Shown: piece by piece, positions 4,984 to 6,037 of the stretch
Numbering within the stretch: position 1 is the stretch's first letter
How the letters are laid out: each line of letters begins with the position of its first letter
Assembly: GCA_022571535.1 (NCBI GenBank)
Contig: JACZXR010000168.1
Coordinates: forward strand, 1-6,037
Direction of reading: 5' to 3'
DNA length: 6,037 bases
DNA from: Deltaproteobacteria bacterium
Lineage (GTDB): Bacteria; Desulfobacterota; Binatia; UBA9968; CAXXLF01
The notes under the pieces: model-generated
The model's database searches: none
What the model saw: the letters and a program-made list of their open reading frames with translations, nothing else
What the model was told of the DNA's origin: nothing
Position numbers and translations under genes: made by a program

Positions 4984-5433
4984 ATGGCACTTTGGGGACA
5001 GACCACGGAGAAAGAGCAATTTCACGAAACCGAGTTGGCTCAACCTTCCTTACAGCAGCACTCCGAAGATAAGGAATTTATTATCGCCCCGGGTCTCATC
5101 GTCGAGGGGAAAGTCGAGGGCACGGGACATGTGCGGATCGCCGGTCGCTTCAAGGGGGACATTCACGTGGAAGGTGATGTGACCGTCGAACAAGGGGCTC
5201 ACATCACAGGATGTATTTGGGCTGAAAATATCGTTGTCCGAGGAGAAGTGGAGGGAGACATCCACGCGACATCGCGGGTGGGACTTACGAACTTCGGCGT
5301 GCTAAATGGGGACTTGAAGGCGTCATTGTTGACGGTAGCCACCGGTTCGCGCATACGTGGGAAGGTAGAGATTGGGGGGGACGAGCGAGGCGACAAGGTA
5401 ATCCCTATCCGGGGGGGCGAGTCTAGTCTATAA
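4984..5433 (+). CDS. Bactofilin family polymer-forming cytoskeletal protein
   Basis: Bactofilins self-assemble without nucleotides into filaments, often at the inner membrane, where they scaffold cell-wall synthesis, shape, stalk, polarity or motility machinery. The 149-residue product has a short polar N-terminal tail (1-34), a beta-helical core (about 35-131) and a short charged C-terminal tail. The core begins APGLIVEGKVEGTGHVRIAG (35-54) and has the repeated short beta-strand pattern with G-D-I, G-E-V-E-G-D-I and hydrophobic alternation typical of the family (Pfam bactofilin, formerly DUF583). The length is normal. There is no signal peptide, so it is cytoplasmic. It is the first gene after a sigma-54 promoter and is followed 58 bases later by an FKBP gene in the same direction, which suggests regulated expression, perhaps with motility or envelope remodelling. 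Confidence 0.93.
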   Translation: MALWGQTTEKEQFHETELAQPSLQQHSEDKEFIIAPGLIVEGKVEGTGHVRIAGRFKGDIHVEGDVTVEQGAHITGCIWAENIVVRGEVEGDIHATSRVGLTNFGVLNGDLKASLLTVATGSRIRGKVEIGGDERGDKVIPIRGGESSL

Positions 5434-5464
5434 CTCCGGTGTGTTCTTTCCTGGGGTTTTTTTT
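5434..5464 (+). terminator. Weak intrinsic terminator or attenuator
   Basis: CTCCGG (5434-5439), starting immediately after the bactofilin stop codon, pairs with CTGGGG (5451-5456), using two G-T wobbles around an 11-base loop. Eight T follow (5457-5464). The stem is weak but the T tract is good, so partial termination that lowers FKBP expression relative to the bactofilin is plausible. Confidence 0.45.
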
Positions 5465-5491
5465 CGGGTCTTACAGACGGAGGATGAGACA

Positions 5492-6031
5492 ATGAGAGCT
5501 GAGAAACGGAGGGTGGGTCTCAGAGAGACCCTGGTAGGCATTGTCATCACACTTTTCACTTTCGCAAGCGCGCCGGCAGGCAAGGAGAAGGACACCATGA
5601 CCGTTGCGGATGGAAACCGTGTTTCCATTGAGTACACCCTGACCCTTCCAGACAAAACCCCAGTCGATACCAACGTAGGGAAGGAGCCCTTGACCTACAC
5701 TCAGGGAGGGCAAGAAATTCTGCCGGGTCTACAAAAGGCGCTTCTCGGTCTTAAGGAGGGAGAAACAAAGAGGGTAACCCTCTCTCCAGAGGAAGGGTAC
5801 GGGCCTGTGAATCCCAACGCTCTTCAGGAAGTCAACAAAGACCTTATTCCCGAAGAAGCTCCTAAAGTGGGTACACCGCTGGTGACAAGAGACTCTTCCG
5901 GCCGCCCACGCCGTCTGCGCGTCCAGGAAATCAAAGAGGAGACGGTAGTCCTGGATTTCAACCACCCCTTGGCGGGCAAGACCTTGATCTTTGATGTAAA
6001 GGTCCTTAAGATCAAAGATTCTCCCCAATAA
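5492..6031 (+). CDS. SlyD-like FKBP-type peptidyl-prolyl cis-trans isomerase, exported
   Basis: The enzyme catalyses cis-trans isomerisation of X-Pro bonds and acts as a folding chaperone. GGAGG (5479-5483) eight bases before ATG 5492 fixes a 179-residue product; the same frame is open upstream without a good ribosome site. Residues 1-13 are basic (MRAEKRRVGLRET), 14-28 are hydrophobic and ASAPA (25-29) fits a signal peptidase site, so the product is probably periplasmic. The FKBP domain (36-179) shows VSIEYTLTLPDKTPVDT (44-60), QEILPGLQKALLGLKEGE (74-91) and SPEEGYGPVN (98-107). An insert-in-flap segment (about 108-155) and NHPLAGKTLIFDVKV (157-171) are the SlyD hallmarks. The His-rich metal-binding tail of E. 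coli SlyD is absent. A second in-frame ATG at 5597 has its own AAGGAG and may give a cytoplasmic form. It is probably co-transcribed with the bactofilin. Confidence 0.92.
   Translation: MRAEKRRVGLRETLVGIVITLFTFASAPAGKEKDTMTVADGNRVSIEYTLTLPDKTPVDTNVGKEPLTYTQGGQEILPGLQKALLGLKEGETKRVTLSPEEGYGPVNPNALQEVNKDLIPEEAPKVGTPLVTRDSSGRPRRLRVQEIKEETVVLDFNHPLAGKTLIFDVKVLKIKDSPQ
5582..5599 (+). promoter_or_regulatory. Internal ribosome binding site and second start in the FKBP gene
   Basis: AAGGAG (5582-5587) lies nine bases before an in-frame ATG (5597-5599), codon 36 of the exported form. Translation from it would give a 144-residue protein starting MTVADGNRVSIEYTL, the natural beginning of a cytoplasmic SlyD-type FKBP, without signal peptide. 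Confidence 0.45.
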
Positions 6032-6037
6032 TGGCTG

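Overview
The window looks like chromosomal DNA of a Gram-negative, moderately GC-rich bacterium. Evidence: a sigma-54 type promoter, a bactofilin, an exported FKBP prolyl isomerase, and a propionyl-CoA carboxylase-type carboxyltransferase. A deltaproteobacterium or a related lineage such as NC10/Methylomirabilota would fit, but nothing here fixes the taxon. No tRNA, rRNA, CRISPR array, transposase or integrase gene was seen.

Layout. Bases 1-143 form a dense run of hairpins, ending in a perfect 12-bp stem-loop. They lie upstream of a complete 584-codon biotin-dependent acyl-CoA carboxyltransferase gene (272-2026) that has an unusual N-terminal extension. Bases 2027-2828 hold no convincing gene, only several small hairpins and a palindrome. 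A small AT-richer gene (2829-3194) encodes a membrane-anchored protein ending in leucine-rich-variant/HEAT-like repeats, and related short sequences lie on both sides of it. Bases 3195-3613 are non-coding and contain a strong stem-loop. On the minus strand, 3614-4489 encodes a Gly/Ser-rich repeat protein that seems to lack its start and signal peptide. It abuts, head to head, the C-terminal remnant of an unrelated plus-strand gene (4502-4615). A short degenerate repeat occurs three times in this zone (about 3456, 4501 and 4761), and one copy lies on the junction. The right end is well ordered: a sigma-54 -24/-12 promoter (4923-4939), a strong ribosome binding site, a bactofilin (4984-5433), a weak terminator-like hairpin with eight T, and a SlyD-like FKBP prolyl isomerase (5492-6031) with a signal peptide and a possible second, cytoplasmic start.

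How the genes work together. The carboxyltransferase serves acyl-CoA metabolism (propionyl-/methylmalonyl-CoA or similar), but its biotin carboxylase and biotin carrier partners are not in the window. The bactofilin and FKBP gene probably form a small transcription unit under sigma-54 control, linking a polymer-forming cytoskeletal protein with an envelope folding factor. The middle (about 2030-4980) looks like a decaying or rearranged accessory segment. No complete new defence or mobile system could be demonstrated. The most notable points are the structured 5' region, the collided gene remnants with their repeat, and the dual-start FKBP.
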